From Cypionkella sp049896245 (GTDB lineage Bacteria > Pseudomonadota > Alphaproteobacteria > Rhodobacterales > Rhodobacteraceae), in contig NZ_JAFCTX010000002.1 in the NCBI RefSeq assembly GCF_049896245.1, positions 1 through 64,000 of the forward strand: 64,000 nucleotides of DNA, read 5' to 3'. The notes beneath the pieces were generated by a model, which saw only the letters and a program-made list of their open reading frames with translations, had not been told where the DNA came from and ran no database searches. Position numbers and translations under genes: made by a program. This document shows positions 25,198-34,877 of this stretch, one piece after another. Every line of letters starts with the position of its first letter. The first letter of the stretch is position 1.

Positions 25198-26295
25198 ATG
25201 GCAGTGACTGCCGCATTGTTCATCGGATCAGAGATTTATCGCGGTTCCAGCTATGGCGGCGCGCATCCGTTGCGGGTGCCGAGGGTGTCGACGGTGATGG
25301 ATCTGGCGCGGGCTTTGGGCTGGCTGGAGGGGCGCTATCGGACCAGCCCGCGCGCCAAGCCAGCGGCGCTTTGGGCGTTTCACACGGCAGAGTATATTGC
25401 GGCCTTGCAGGTGGCAGAGGCGGGGAACATCGCGGCTGCGGCAATGGCGCGGCATCACATCGGCACTTTGTCCAATCCGATCTTTCCGCAGATTTACCGC
25501 CGTCCGGCGACGGGGGCGGGTGGGGTGTTGCTGGCAGCCGAATTGTTGGCTGCGGGCGGTGCGGTGCATGTGCCGGGCGGCGGCACGCATCATGGAATGC
25601 CCGACCGCGCCAATGGCTTTTGCTATCTGAATGATCCGGTGCTGGCGATCATGGCGTTGCGTCGGATGGGCCTGCGGGTGGCTTATGTCGATCTGGATGC
25701 GCATCATTGCGATGGGGTAGAATTTGCCTTTGCCGGGGTGCCGGAGGTGCTGCTGATCTCGGTGCATGAGGAAGCGCGTTGGCCGCTTACCGGGGCCTTG
25801 GGGGTGGCTGGGGGGAATTGCGTCAACCTTCCCCTGCCTGCGCAGTATAACGACACTGAGGCGCGGCTGGTGCTCCATGAGATGATCTTGCCACGTTTGC
25901 AGGCGTTTGCGCCGCAGGTGATCGTGCTGCAGGCTGGGGCGGATGCATTGCAGGAAGACCCCTTGTCGCGGCTGGCCTTGTCGAACAACGCTTATGTCGA
26001 GGCGTTGCGGGCGATCAAGGTGTTGGCGCCTCGGCTAATGTTGCTGGGCGGCGGCGGCTATAATCCCTGGTCGGTGGGGCGGTGTTGGACGTTGTTGTGG
26101 GCGGAGTTGTCGGGCCAACCGGTGCCCGATCTGTTGCCCGAGGCGGCGCAGGCGGTGTTGCAGGCTTTAAGTTGGGGCGGTGGCGGGCGGCCTTTGCCTG
26201 CGCCCGTGCTGCTGACCACTTTGCGGGACGTGCCGCGTGAGGGGCCGATCAGAGATGAGTTGCGCGCGAGGGTGGCGGTTTTGGCGCGGGCTTAG
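25198..26295 (+). CDS. Histone deacetylase-fold protein (acetoin utilisation/AcuC type)
   Basis: A 365-residue zinc-dependent deacylase of the arginase/deacetylase fold. The active-site features are GGGTHHGMPDRANGFCYLND (tandem His), the metal ligands in YVDLDAHHCDGVE, the later Asp in LQAGADALQEDP and the glycine-rich LLGGGGYNPW. Bacterial relatives deacetylate proteins (AcuC on acetyl-CoA synthetase) or polyamines; nothing nearby tells which. The upstream 160 bases (25037-25197) are relatively AT-rich and contain the promoter region, in which I see no clear motif. Confidence 0.92.
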   Translation: MAVTAALFIGSEIYRGSSYGGAHPLRVPRVSTVMDLARALGWLEGRYRTSPRAKPAALWAFHTAEYIAALQVAEAGNIAAAAMARHHIGTLSNPIFPQIYRRPATGAGGVLLAAELLAAGGAVHVPGGGTHHGMPDRANGFCYLNDPVLAIMALRRMGLRVAYVDLDAHHCDGVEFAFAGVPEVLLISVHEEARWPLTGALGVAGGNCVNLPLPAQYNDTEARLVLHEMILPRLQAFAPQVIVLQAGADALQEDPLSRLALSNNAYVEALRAIKVLAPRLMLLGGGGYNPWSVGRCWTLLWAELSGQPVPDLLPEAAQAVLQALSWGGGGRPLPAPVLLTTLRDVPREGPIRDELRARVAVLARA

Positions 26296-26381
26296 GCCGG
26301 GTTTCGCAGCCTCTGGGTGCCTCAAGTTGCGGTTTGTGCGGCCTTGCGGTAAGCCGAGCCAACCCCAAGCCGGAGAAACCC

Positions 26382-27275
26382 GTGTCAGAAACTGCTGTGC
26401 CAACTCCGCGTGTGAAGGTCGCCTGCATCACCACGGTGCGCAATGACCGGATATTTCTGCGCAAGTGGATTAACTATTATGGCGGAAATTTCGGGCGGCA
26501 ATCGCTGTTTGTGATCATTGACGGCTTGGATGAGACGATCCCTGCCGGGTTTGAGGGCGTGAACTTTCTGCATCTGCGTCACCGCGACTGGGCGGCAGAA
26601 ATCTCTAACACGCCGATGCGGCGGGTGGTGATGGAGCATAACCGCTCCCGCGCAATTTCCGATCTGGCGCGGACGTTGTGGCGCTACGATTACGATGCAG
26701 TGATTGCGACGGATGTCGATGAGTTTCTGGTAGCGGACCCCGCGCGGCATGCCAGTTTGAACGCGTTCATTCAGGGCCATCAGGCGCGGACATCGACTTT
26801 GTCGGGGCTGGGCTTGGATGTGGTGCAGGATCTGAAATCGGAACCTGCGATTGATCCGTCGCAGCCGTTTCTGGCGCAAAGGCGAGCGGCCGTCGTCTCA
26901 AACGCCTACACCAAACCGGTTCTGGCGTTTAAACCTGTGACATGGGGCGCGGGCCTACACCGCGTCAAACGGCGGAATTTCCACATCCATCCTGATCTCT
27001 ACATGTTCCACTTCGGCATGATTGATTATGAAACAGCGATGGGCCGCGCCAATGATCCGAACCTGATCGCCGCAGGCTGGGGGCCACATATGCAGCGGCG
27101 CGAGGTTTTGTTTCGGATGGTCGAGGCCGCGACTGCGGTCGAGGGCGAGCCTTTGTTTGAAGGCTTCCGCCGTCGCCTGACTTGGGTGCGCAGGCCTTTG
27201 GCGTGGAATAAGCCCGCGAAACTGCCGGGGCCGCCGGTGGTGATGATCCCAGAGCGGCTGAGGGCGGTGCTTTGA
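26382..27275 (+). CDS. Glycosyltransferase family 2-like protein
   Basis: From GTG 26382 (GGAGA six bases upstream) the product has 297 residues. The N-terminus VKVACITTVRNDRIFLRKWI is the nucleotide-sugar-binding strand of GT-A enzymes, and ATDVDEFLV supplies the DxD metal motif. Sequence spacing fits the glyco_tranf_2_4 group found in exopolysaccharide genes. No membrane helix is seen. It is directly followed by a Stealth gene whose TTG start overlaps its TGA, so the two proteins are probably made together and act on one glycan. Confidence 0.85.
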   Translation: MSETAVPTPRVKVACITTVRNDRIFLRKWINYYGGNFGRQSLFVIIDGLDETIPAGFEGVNFLHLRHRDWAAEISNTPMRRVVMEHNRSRAISDLARTLWRYDYDAVIATDVDEFLVADPARHASLNAFIQGHQARTSTLSGLGLDVVQDLKSEPAIDPSQPFLAQRRAAVVSNAYTKPVLAFKPVTWGAGLHRVKRRNFHIHPDLYMFHFGMIDYETAMGRANDPNLIAAGWGPHMQRREVLFRMVEAATAVEGEPLFEGFRRRLTWVRRPLAWNKPAKLPGPPVVMIPERLRAVL

Positions 27276-28237
27276 GCGACCCGATTGATGCGGTGCTGAC
27301 TTGGGTGGACGGCGAAGACCCTTTGCATGTGGCCAAGCGCAAGGTCTATGATCCGGGGTTTGGGGCTGCGGGGGTAGAGGCCACGCGTTTTGCCAGCCGC
27401 GACGAGATTCGCTTTAGCCTGATGGCCCTGCTGAAATTCGCGCCTTGGCTGCGGCAGGTTCATATCGTCACTGACGGGCAAATTCCCAGCGTGGTGCAAG
27501 AGTTATGGGCTGACCCTGCCATGCGCGCCCGGGTAAAGATCGTCGATCACGCGGTGATCTATCGCGGCCATGAGGCTTTGTTGCCGATCTTTTCGGGCCG
27601 CACGATTGAAACCGCGCTCTATCGCATCCCCGATCTGGCGGAGCGCTATATTTACCTGAACGATGATTTTTTCTTGATCCGCCCAGTGCAGCCCGCTGAT
27701 TTCTTTACGCAAACCGGACCCGTGCTGCGCGGCCACTGGATGACGCGGGCCTATGGTTTGGTGCCATGGCTGCAACTGGCCGTGGGGCGGCTGAAAGGCC
27801 GGGGCAAAAATTGGCAGCCGGTGGGGTTCAAGCTGCAACAGTTGCGCGCGGCGCGGCTGGTCGGCTGGGGTTTGCGGTTTTTCAGCATCGGTCATACGCC
27901 TCATCCTTTGCGCCGCTCGACCTTGCAGCGGTTTGAGGCGGCACATCCGGGTGTGATCGAGGCGAATATGGCACCGCGCTTCCGGCATGGCAGCCAGTTT
28001 AACCCGGCGAGTTTGGCCAATCATCTTGAACTGGCGGCGGGGACAGCCAGCATAGCGGCGTCGGACAACACCGTCTATTTCCGCGCTGATGTCGATAAGC
28101 CGCAGCGCATCGCTGAAAAGCTCGCTGAGGCGGACTCGCGCGATGATGCGCTGTTCATCTGCGTCAACAGTCTCGATCAGGCATCGCCGCAGGTGCAGGC
28201 GGATATTCTGGGCTTCCTGCGGCGGCGGATTCTATAG
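27272..28237 (+). CDS. Stealth-family sugar-phosphate transferase
   Basis: Stealth proteins transfer hexose 1-phosphate to build phosphate-linked polysaccharides. The 321 residues show the family blocks: CR1 in IDAVLTWVDGEDP, CR2 in EIRFSLMALLKFAPWLRQVH followed by IVTDGQIP, and CR3 in YIYLNDDFFLIRPV. The product starts at TTG 27272, overlapping the previous stop (TTGA). It pairs with a glycosyltransferase, so a small phosphoglycan is a fair guess, but no polymerase or export genes are adjacent. Confidence 0.87.
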   Translation: MSDPIDAVLTWVDGEDPLHVAKRKVYDPGFGAAGVEATRFASRDEIRFSLMALLKFAPWLRQVHIVTDGQIPSVVQELWADPAMRARVKIVDHAVIYRGHEALLPIFSGRTIETALYRIPDLAERYIYLNDDFFLIRPVQPADFFTQTGPVLRGHWMTRAYGLVPWLQLAVGRLKGRGKNWQPVGFKLQQLRAARLVGWGLRFFSIGHTPHPLRRSTLQRFEAAHPGVIEANMAPRFRHGSQFNPASLANHLELAAGTASIAASDNTVYFRADVDKPQRIAEKLAEADSRDDALFICVNSLDQASPQVQADILGFLRRRIL

Positions 28238-28240
28238 CGC

Positions 28241-29659
28241 TTAAAGCTGCGGCGGACGCTTGCCGGGCCAATCGGTGGCCAGATGATAGGCCTGCCCCAT
28301 CGCCAATATCTTGGCATCCGCCCCCACCGGCCCCGCAATCGTCATCCCCATCGGCAGGCCACTCGCATTAAACCCCACCGGCACGTTCAACGCGGGCAGG
28401 CCGATCAGGCTGACCGGGATCACCACTTCCATCCAGCGGTGATAGGTGTCCATCGCATGGTCGTTGATGCTTTGCGGCCAGCGCCACTCCACCGGGAACG
28501 GCCAGACTTGGGCGGTCGGCAGAATAACGGCGTCATATTTGCTGAACAGGCGGGCCATATGGGCGTAGTAGCGGCTGCGGATCGTGCTGGCTTCATAGAC
28601 GGCCTGCGCCGTCAGGCCGCGTCCCTGTTCGATTTCCCAAATGGTTTCGGGTTTCAGCTGCAGGCGCTTGGCCGGATCGTCGTAAAGCGGCTTCATGCCA
28701 CCCGCGTTCAGCATCGCGCGCAGGGTGGTCCACGCCTGCCACAGCTTCTCAGCCGGGAAGGGCGCGGCGATGGCTTCAACCTTGGCACCCTGATCAGTGA
28801 ACACCCGAAGGCCGGTTTCGCAGAGGTCGAGAATCCCTCGCTCGAATTGATACGCACCACCCCAATCGCCGAGCCATGCGATGCGTTTGCCTTTCAGGTC
28901 GGTGGCAAGCTGGCTGGCAAAATTGCTGCCCGCGCGGCCAAATGGCACTTCCGGGTTCACCCCGGCCTGCACCGTCAGCAGGTTCGCGACATCTTCCACA
29001 GTGCGCGCCATCGGCCCTTCGGTCGCCAAAGTCGCCATATGGGTGTCGCCTTCGGCATCCCCCGGCACCAAGCCCCAAGAGGGCCGAAAGCCGTAGACAT
29101 TGCAAAACGCCGCCGGGTTTCGCAACGACCCCATCATATCCGAGCCATCCGCGACAGGCACCAGCCGCGCGGTCAGTGCTGCTGCCGCACCGCCCGAAGA
29201 ACCGCCTGCGGTCACAGCCAGATCATAGGGATTTCGGGTGACGCCATGCACCGGGTTGAAGGAATGGCTGCCATGGCCCCATTCCGGCGTGTTGGTTTTG
29301 CCGATGAAGATCGCGCCTGCCGCGCGCATCCGGGCAGCCAGCAGATCGTCCTTCGCGGGGATGAAATCGGCAAACAAAGGTGAGCCATAGGTGGTGCGTA
29401 AGCCCTTGGTGGCGCAGAGATCTTTCACCGCAAGCGGCAGGCCGTGCAGCCAGCCTGCGGGCGTGGCATCATCGGCGCGCTTGGCCTCGGCCAGCAATTC
29501 ATCGCGATCCCGCAGCGAAATCACCGCGTTTATCGCCGGATTGACCGCTGCGATCTGGTCGAGATGTGCTGCCATCACTTCAGAGGGGGCCACCTTGCGG
29601 GCGGCAATCATCCGCGACAACTCGGAGGCTGACAACTCATGCAATGCCAATGTGGTCAT
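28241..29659 (-). CDS. Amidase (amidase signature family)
   Basis: A 472-residue hydrolase of carboxylic amides. The Ser-cisSer-Lys triad is visible: Lys in LPLAVKDL, cis-Ser in TAGGSSGGAAAAL and the nucleophile Ser region in VADGSDMMGSLRNPAA. The substitution of GSDMMGS for the usual GSDGGGS lies beside the active site and may affect specificity. ATG 29659 is chosen; a TTG at 29680 would add seven residues. It lies downstream of the polyamine transporter genes, on the same strand, behind a hairpin. A second amidase lies at the other end of that cluster. Confidence 0.9.
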   Translation of the reverse strand: MTTLALHELSASELSRMIAARKVAPSEVMAAHLDQIAAVNPAINAVISLRDRDELLAEAKRADDATPAGWLHGLPLAVKDLCATKGLRTTYGSPLFADFIPAKDDLLAARMRAAGAIFIGKTNTPEWGHGSHSFNPVHGVTRNPYDLAVTAGGSSGGAAAALTARLVPVADGSDMMGSLRNPAAFCNVYGFRPSWGLVPGDAEGDTHMATLATEGPMARTVEDVANLLTVQAGVNPEVPFGRAGSNFASQLATDLKGKRIAWLGDWGGAYQFERGILDLCETGLRVFTDQGAKVEAIAAPFPAEKLWQAWTTLRAMLNAGGMKPLYDDPAKRLQLKPETIWEIEQGRGLTAQAVYEASTIRSRYYAHMARLFSKYDAVILPTAQVWPFPVEWRWPQSINDHAMDTYHRWMEVVIPVSLIGLPALNVPVGFNASGLPMGMTIAGPVGADAKILAMGQAYHLATDWPGKRPPQL

Positions 29660-29753
29660 CCTCTGGCTCAACTCCCCCAAGGCGTTATGCGGGGGGAGGT
29701 TTGGAGGGGGCGGAAAGCCCTCTCCATTCTTGCGCCAAAGCGCTTAAACAAGG

Positions 29754-29778
29754 ATGCGGGGGGTGTACCCCCGCATCG
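29754..29778 (-). terminator. Hairpin downstream of the first binding-protein gene
   Basis: GATGCGGGGG (29754-29763) pairs with CCCCCGCATC (29769-29778) around five bases, 18 bases past the binding-protein stop on the minus strand. It is GC-rich and lacks a clean T-run, so termination may be partial and the amidase may still be transcribed from the operon. Confidence 0.6.
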
Positions 29779-29795
29779 CTATCAGATCCCGCAGG

Positions 29796-30839
29796 TTACT
29801 TTTGCAACTCGGTCCAGATCGCGGTGATATATTCCTGCGCCTTGCCGGTGCAGGCGGGCAGGAAATGCGCCGCTGCCTCGAACTCGGCCGGAACCACAAT
29901 TTCCGGGGCCGTCTTCATGTCTTCCGGCATGAAAGCCTCGGACCCGCTGATGCCATTGGCGTAGCGGGCGAACGACGAAATCAATGCGGCGTTTTCCGGC
30001 AAGCTGATGAAATCAAGGAACTTATAGGCTTCCTCGACGTTCTTGGCGTCTTTCAGCAAGGCGACCTGATCCATCCACTTGATATAGCCTTCTTTTGGAT
30101 AGCCATATTTCACATCCGGGTTGGCCAAACGCACGCGGAAGATCGCGCCGTTCCAATATTCCGAGGCCATCACGTCATTGCTCGACATTTTCTCGGTCAT
30201 GCCATAGTCCATCGAGCCCCATTTCGGCTTGGCCTCCAGCAGTTTGTCGCGGACCTTTTTCATCAGTTCGGCGTCTTCCGAACAGGGCTCGCCGCCCATA
30301 TACATCGTGGCCAGCGCCAGCACGTCGTTCATCTCGGGCGTCACGTTGACCTTGCCGATCAGTTCGGGCGGCGGATCAAGGAAGATCGCGCTGGTGTTCA
30401 CATCGCCGGAATAGGCCTTCTGGTTCACCGCCATGCCGGTGGTGCCCCACTGCCACGGAATGGTGAATTTCCGGCCCGGATCGTAAGGCACATCCATCCA
30501 TTCGGGTGCTATATTGCTGTGATGCGGCAGTTTGGTCAGATCAAGCTCTTGAATAAGGCCTTTCTCGATGAAGATCGGCACGAAGTTCGCCGAGGGCACC
30601 ACAAGGTCAAACCCCGAAGCGCCCGCCTCGATCTTGGCCAGTGCAGTGTCGTTACTGTCATAATCGGTGACCGTCACCTTGATGCCGGTCTCTTTTTCAA
30701 ACTTCGCCAGCAGTTCGGGGCTGGTGTAGTCGCCCCAGTTGAACAGTTGCAGCGTGCCCTCCGCGCTTGCCAGCGCGGTGCTGGCGAGCAACAGAAGGGT
30801 GGCTGAGAAAAGCTGTTTCGACACGTTTGTTTTTGTCAT
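29796..30839 (-). CDS. Polyamine-type ABC transporter binding protein, copy 1
   Basis: A 347-residue periplasmic solute-binding protein of the PotD/PotF type. A signal peptide ends near ALASAEG. The mature protein begins LQLFNWGDYTSPELLAKFEK and has the family's DYDSNDTALAKI and WQWGTTGMAVN segments. It is closely similar along its whole length to the neighbouring copy, but differs around residues 215-255 (for example MSSNDVMASEYWNG against MANGDWAASVNWSG). Since that stretch contributes to the pocket in this family, the two probably differ in ligand. It is the last transporter gene of the operon. Confidence 0.92.
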   Translation of the reverse strand: MTKTNVSKQLFSATLLLLASTALASAEGTLQLFNWGDYTSPELLAKFEKETGIKVTVTDYDSNDTALAKIEAGASGFDLVVPSANFVPIFIEKGLIQELDLTKLPHHSNIAPEWMDVPYDPGRKFTIPWQWGTTGMAVNQKAYSGDVNTSAIFLDPPPELIGKVNVTPEMNDVLALATMYMGGEPCSEDAELMKKVRDKLLEAKPKWGSMDYGMTEKMSSNDVMASEYWNGAIFRVRLANPDVKYGYPKEGYIKWMDQVALLKDAKNVEEAYKFLDFISLPENAALISSFARYANGISGSEAFMPEDMKTAPEIVVPAEFEAAAHFLPACTGKAQEYITAIWTELQK

Positions 30840-30867
30840 TGTCGTCTCCCTTGGTTTCAGTCTCGTG

Positions 30868-31893
30868 TTATTTTTGCAGATCCGTCCAGATTGCCGTCAT
30901 ATATTCCAGCGCCTTGCCAGAGCAGGCTGGCATGAAATGCCCCGCCGCTTTGAACTCGGCCGGGATGTTGACTTCCGGCGCGGTGGCCATGTCTGCGGGC
31001 ATGAACTCTGCCGATCCGGTGATGCCGTTGGGATAGCGCGCGAAGGCCGAGATCAGGGCGGCATTTTCTGGCAGGCTGATGAAGTCGAGGAATTTATAGG
31101 CTTCATCGACGTTCTGAGCGTCCGACAAAAGCGCCACCGAGTCCATCCACAATGGATAGCCCTCTTTCGGATAACCATAGACCACATTGGGATTTTTCAG
31201 CCGCGAGCGAAAGGTTTCGCCCGACCAGTTCACCGATGCCGCCCAATCGCCATTGGCCATATGTTCGGTGGTGCCGTAATCCATCGAGGTCCAGTATTGC
31301 TTGCCGTTCATCAGCGCGTCATGCGCCTTTTTCAGCACGGCGACATCCTCGGTGCAGGGTTTGCCACCCGCCCACATCACGGCAAGGCCAACGACTTCGT
31401 TCATCTCGGGCACGACGTTGATCTTGCCCTTCAACTCATCCGGCGGGTTCAGGAACAGCTCGGAGGTGTTGGGATCGCCCTTGTAAACCGAGGTATCCAC
31501 TGAAATCCCCGTCGTGCCCCATTGCCACGGAACCGTGTAGTTGCGGCCCTTGTCCCATTCCACATCCATCCATTCCGGTGCGATGTTATCGTGGTGCGGC
31601 AGGCGGGTCAGGTCAAGCTTCTGGATCAGGCCTTTCTCGACATAGATCTGCACGAAATGCGCTGAGGGGACCACGAGATCAAAGCCAGCACCACCTGCCG
31701 AAACCTTGGCCAAAGCGGTGTCGTTGCTGTCGTAATCGGTGACAGTGACCTTGATGCCAGTCTCTTTTTCAAACTTTTCCAGCAGTTCCGGCGAGGTGTA
31801 ATCGCCCCAGTTGAACAGGTTCAGTTGGCCTTCTGCGAGGGCGGGTAGGGCAGTGGTCAGTAGCAAGGCGGCGGCAAGAGCGGGTTTTTTCAT
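30868..31893 (-). CDS. Polyamine-type ABC transporter binding protein, copy 2
   Basis: A 341-residue periplasmic binding protein, paralogous to the next gene. Signal peptide MKKPALAAALLLTTALPALA; mature start EGQLNLFNWGDYTSP. It keeps DYDSNDTALAKV, WQWGTTGISVD and YGYPKEGYPLWMD. It lies 25 bases after the permease gene and 28 before copy 1, so it is the operon's first binding protein. The family binds putrescine, spermidine or related amines in the periplasm and hands them to the permeases; the exact ligand is not evident. Confidence 0.92.
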   Translation of the reverse strand: MKKPALAAALLLTTALPALAEGQLNLFNWGDYTSPELLEKFEKETGIKVTVTDYDSNDTALAKVSAGGAGFDLVVPSAHFVQIYVEKGLIQKLDLTRLPHHDNIAPEWMDVEWDKGRNYTVPWQWGTTGISVDTSVYKGDPNTSELFLNPPDELKGKINVVPEMNEVVGLAVMWAGGKPCTEDVAVLKKAHDALMNGKQYWTSMDYGTTEHMANGDWAASVNWSGETFRSRLKNPNVVYGYPKEGYPLWMDSVALLSDAQNVDEAYKFLDFISLPENAALISAFARYPNGITGSAEFMPADMATAPEVNIPAEFKAAGHFMPACSGKALEYMTAIWTDLQK

Positions 31894-31918
31894 CCGGGGG
31901 AGGCTCCGATGGTTGGGG

Positions 31919-32722
31919 TCAGTCGTTTTTGCGGGTCAGCAGGAAGAACGCGGTCAGCAGCACCACCGTCAGCAACAGCAGCATTGAGGAAATCGCGTTA
32001 ATCTCCGGCGTGAGTTGGCGGCGCATTTGGCCAAGCATATAGGTCGGTAGCGTGTCTTGGCCGCCGGATTTGACGAATTCGGTGATCACCACGTCATCCA
32101 GACTGATCACAAAGGCCAGCATCGCGCCTGCGATCACGCCGGGCAGCAGCAAGGGCAGGGTGACATGGCGAAAGGTCTGCCAAGGTGAGGCGTAGAGGTC
32201 TGCGGCGGCGGTTTCCAGCGTCAGATCCATGCCCTCAAGCCGGGCGCGGATCGGCAGATAGGCGAAGGGGATGCAAAAGGCGGCATGGGCGAAGATCACA
32301 TAGCCGATGCCCTGAATACCTGTCGCCTGTTTGATCATGCCAAAGAAGATCAGCAACGACACGGCGGTGACGATCTCCGGCACCATCAGCGGCTGGTTGA
32401 TCATCACATAGATAAAGGTCTGGCCCTTGAACGCCTTGCGCCGGGTGGTGCCCAAAGCCGCCATAGTGGCGACAGCGGTGGACATCACGGCGGCAGAAAC
32501 GGCGATGATCAAGGATCGCACGGTGGCGTCTTTGACCTGATCATTGTTCCAGGCCTTGGCATACCAATCCAAGGAAAACCCGCCCCAGACCGCAACCGAT
32601 TGGCTGGCGTTGAAGGAATAGGCCACCAGCGTGAAGATCGGCAGGTAAAGCGCTATGAACACCAGCACGGCGGTGGTGGTGAAGCCGGGCAGTTTGGCGA
32701 CTGAGAAGGTTTTAGTGGCCAT
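31919..32722 (-). CDS. Polyamine-type ABC transporter permease (PotC/PotI-like)
   Basis: A 267-residue inner-membrane permease with six helices. The EAA loop that contacts the ATPase reads ETAAADLYASPWQTFRHVTL. The N-terminal VLVFIALYLPIFTLVAYSFN matches PotC/PotI. Its start overlaps the end of the other permease by 11 bases, so they are coupled. Together with that protein it forms the transmembrane channel of the importer. Confidence 0.93.
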   Translation of the reverse strand: MATKTFSVAKLPGFTTTAVLVFIALYLPIFTLVAYSFNASQSVAVWGGFSLDWYAKAWNNDQVKDATVRSLIIAVSAAVMSTAVATMAALGTTRRKAFKGQTFIYVMINQPLMVPEIVTAVSLLIFFGMIKQATGIQGIGYVIFAHAAFCIPFAYLPIRARLEGMDLTLETAAADLYASPWQTFRHVTLPLLLPGVIAGAMLAFVISLDDVVITEFVKSGGQDTLPTYMLGQMRRQLTPEINAISSMLLLLTVVLLTAFFLLTRKND

Positions 32723-33623
32723 GAGCGGTATCCCGGTTTGCGTATTTCACATAGATCAGCAGCGCGGCGGTCACGATCACCAAAAGCGTCAGCGACAAGG
32801 CAGCGCCTAACGGCCAGTTGCGGCCCTGACCGAATTGCAGGTCAATAAAGTTGCCGATCATCATCTGCTTGCCACCGCCGAGCACGCGGGGGGTGACGTA
32901 AGCGCCAAGGGAGGGCACGAACACCAGAATCGAGCCCGCAATGATACCGGGCTTGACGATGGGCAGGATCACCCGGCGCAACACCTGCATCCGGCTGGCG
33001 TAAAGGTCATAGCCCGCCTCTAAAAGCCGCATGTCAAATCGGTCGATGGCGGCGAACAACGGCAGAACCATCAGCGGCAGATAGACATAGGCCATGCCGA
33101 TGAACACGGCGGTGTCGGTATACAGCAGTTGGATCGGCGCCGTGATCACGCCGAGTTTCAGCAGCAAGGTGTTCAGCAGGCCTTCATTGCGGATCACCTC
33201 GTTGATCGCATAGGTGCGGATCAACAGGTTGGTCCAGAACGGAATGGTGATCAGAAACAACCACAAAGCCCGCGATTTGGTCGGACGGGTGGCGATGAAC
33301 CAAGCCGTCGGAAAGCCCACAGCGAAGGTCAGCAGCGTGGTCAGCACCGACAGTCTGATCGAGCGCCAGAAGATCGTTACATTGGCATCGGCAAGACCGT
33401 AAGTGTCGTCAAAGATATCCTTGGTCCAAAGGATGCCGCGCCAACCGTCCAGCGAGAACTTCCATTCGACATTGCCATATTGGCCGGGGGCGAGGAAGGA
33501 ATAAACCGCCACGATCATCAAGGGGCCAACGGCGAACAGCGTCAGGATCACCAGCGCGGGGGTGGACAGCAACCAGCCGTTGCGGGTGGATTGCGCGGCC
33601 TGGGCTTTTTCAGCGGCGCTCAT
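32712..33623 (-). CDS. Polyamine-type ABC transporter permease (PotB/PotH-like)
   Basis: A 303-residue inner-membrane permease with six helices after a 15-residue polar N-terminus. The EAA loop reads LEAGYDLYASRMQVLRRVIL. PFWTNLLIRTYA and YVYLPLMVLPLFAAID are typical of PotB/PotH. The ATG follows directly after the ATPase stop codon, and the gene overlaps the second permease by 11 bases. The order ATPase, PotB-like, PotC-like, binding protein is the classical polyamine operon order. Confidence 0.93.
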   Translation of the reverse strand: MSAAEKAQAAQSTRNGWLLSTPALVILTLFAVGPLMIVAVYSFLAPGQYGNVEWKFSLDGWRGILWTKDIFDDTYGLADANVTIFWRSIRLSVLTTLLTFAVGFPTAWFIATRPTKSRALWLFLITIPFWTNLLIRTYAINEVIRNEGLLNTLLLKLGVITAPIQLLYTDTAVFIGMAYVYLPLMVLPLFAAIDRFDMRLLEAGYDLYASRMQVLRRVILPIVKPGIIAGSILVFVPSLGAYVTPRVLGGGKQMMIGNFIDLQFGQGRNWPLGAALSLTLLVIVTAALLIYVKYANRDTAHGH

Positions 33624-34691
<1,068 letters not shown>

Positions 34692-34790
34692 GGTGACTCG
34701 CTCCCGTTGGTTTTGATCATATTGTGCTGCGGGCAAGCCCCTGCGCAACATAAACTTCGCCCCTTGTGCCGAAAGACCAGGCAGTTGCCG

Positions 34791-34877
34791 CTTAGGTTGT
34801 GCGGATGCCTAAGCGCGCGGCAGGATGATAACGCGCGCAAAGGCTTAGGCTTGGCAGTGCTTAGGCGTGGCTTAAGC
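34791..34877. promoter_or_regulatory. Cluster of CTTAGGC motifs with a large hairpin, upstream of the transporter operon
   Basis: Within 90 bases the core TTAGG/CCTAA occurs four times, with a related TTAAGCC at the end: CTTAGG (34791), GCCTAAG (34807), GGCTTAGGC (34842), GCTTAGGC (34859) and GGCTTAAGCC (34868, across the amidase stop). GCCTAAG plus CGCGCG (34807-34819) can pair with CGCGCG and CTTAGGC (34832-34850). It could be an amidase terminator, an operator array for potA, or both. Confidence 0.45.
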
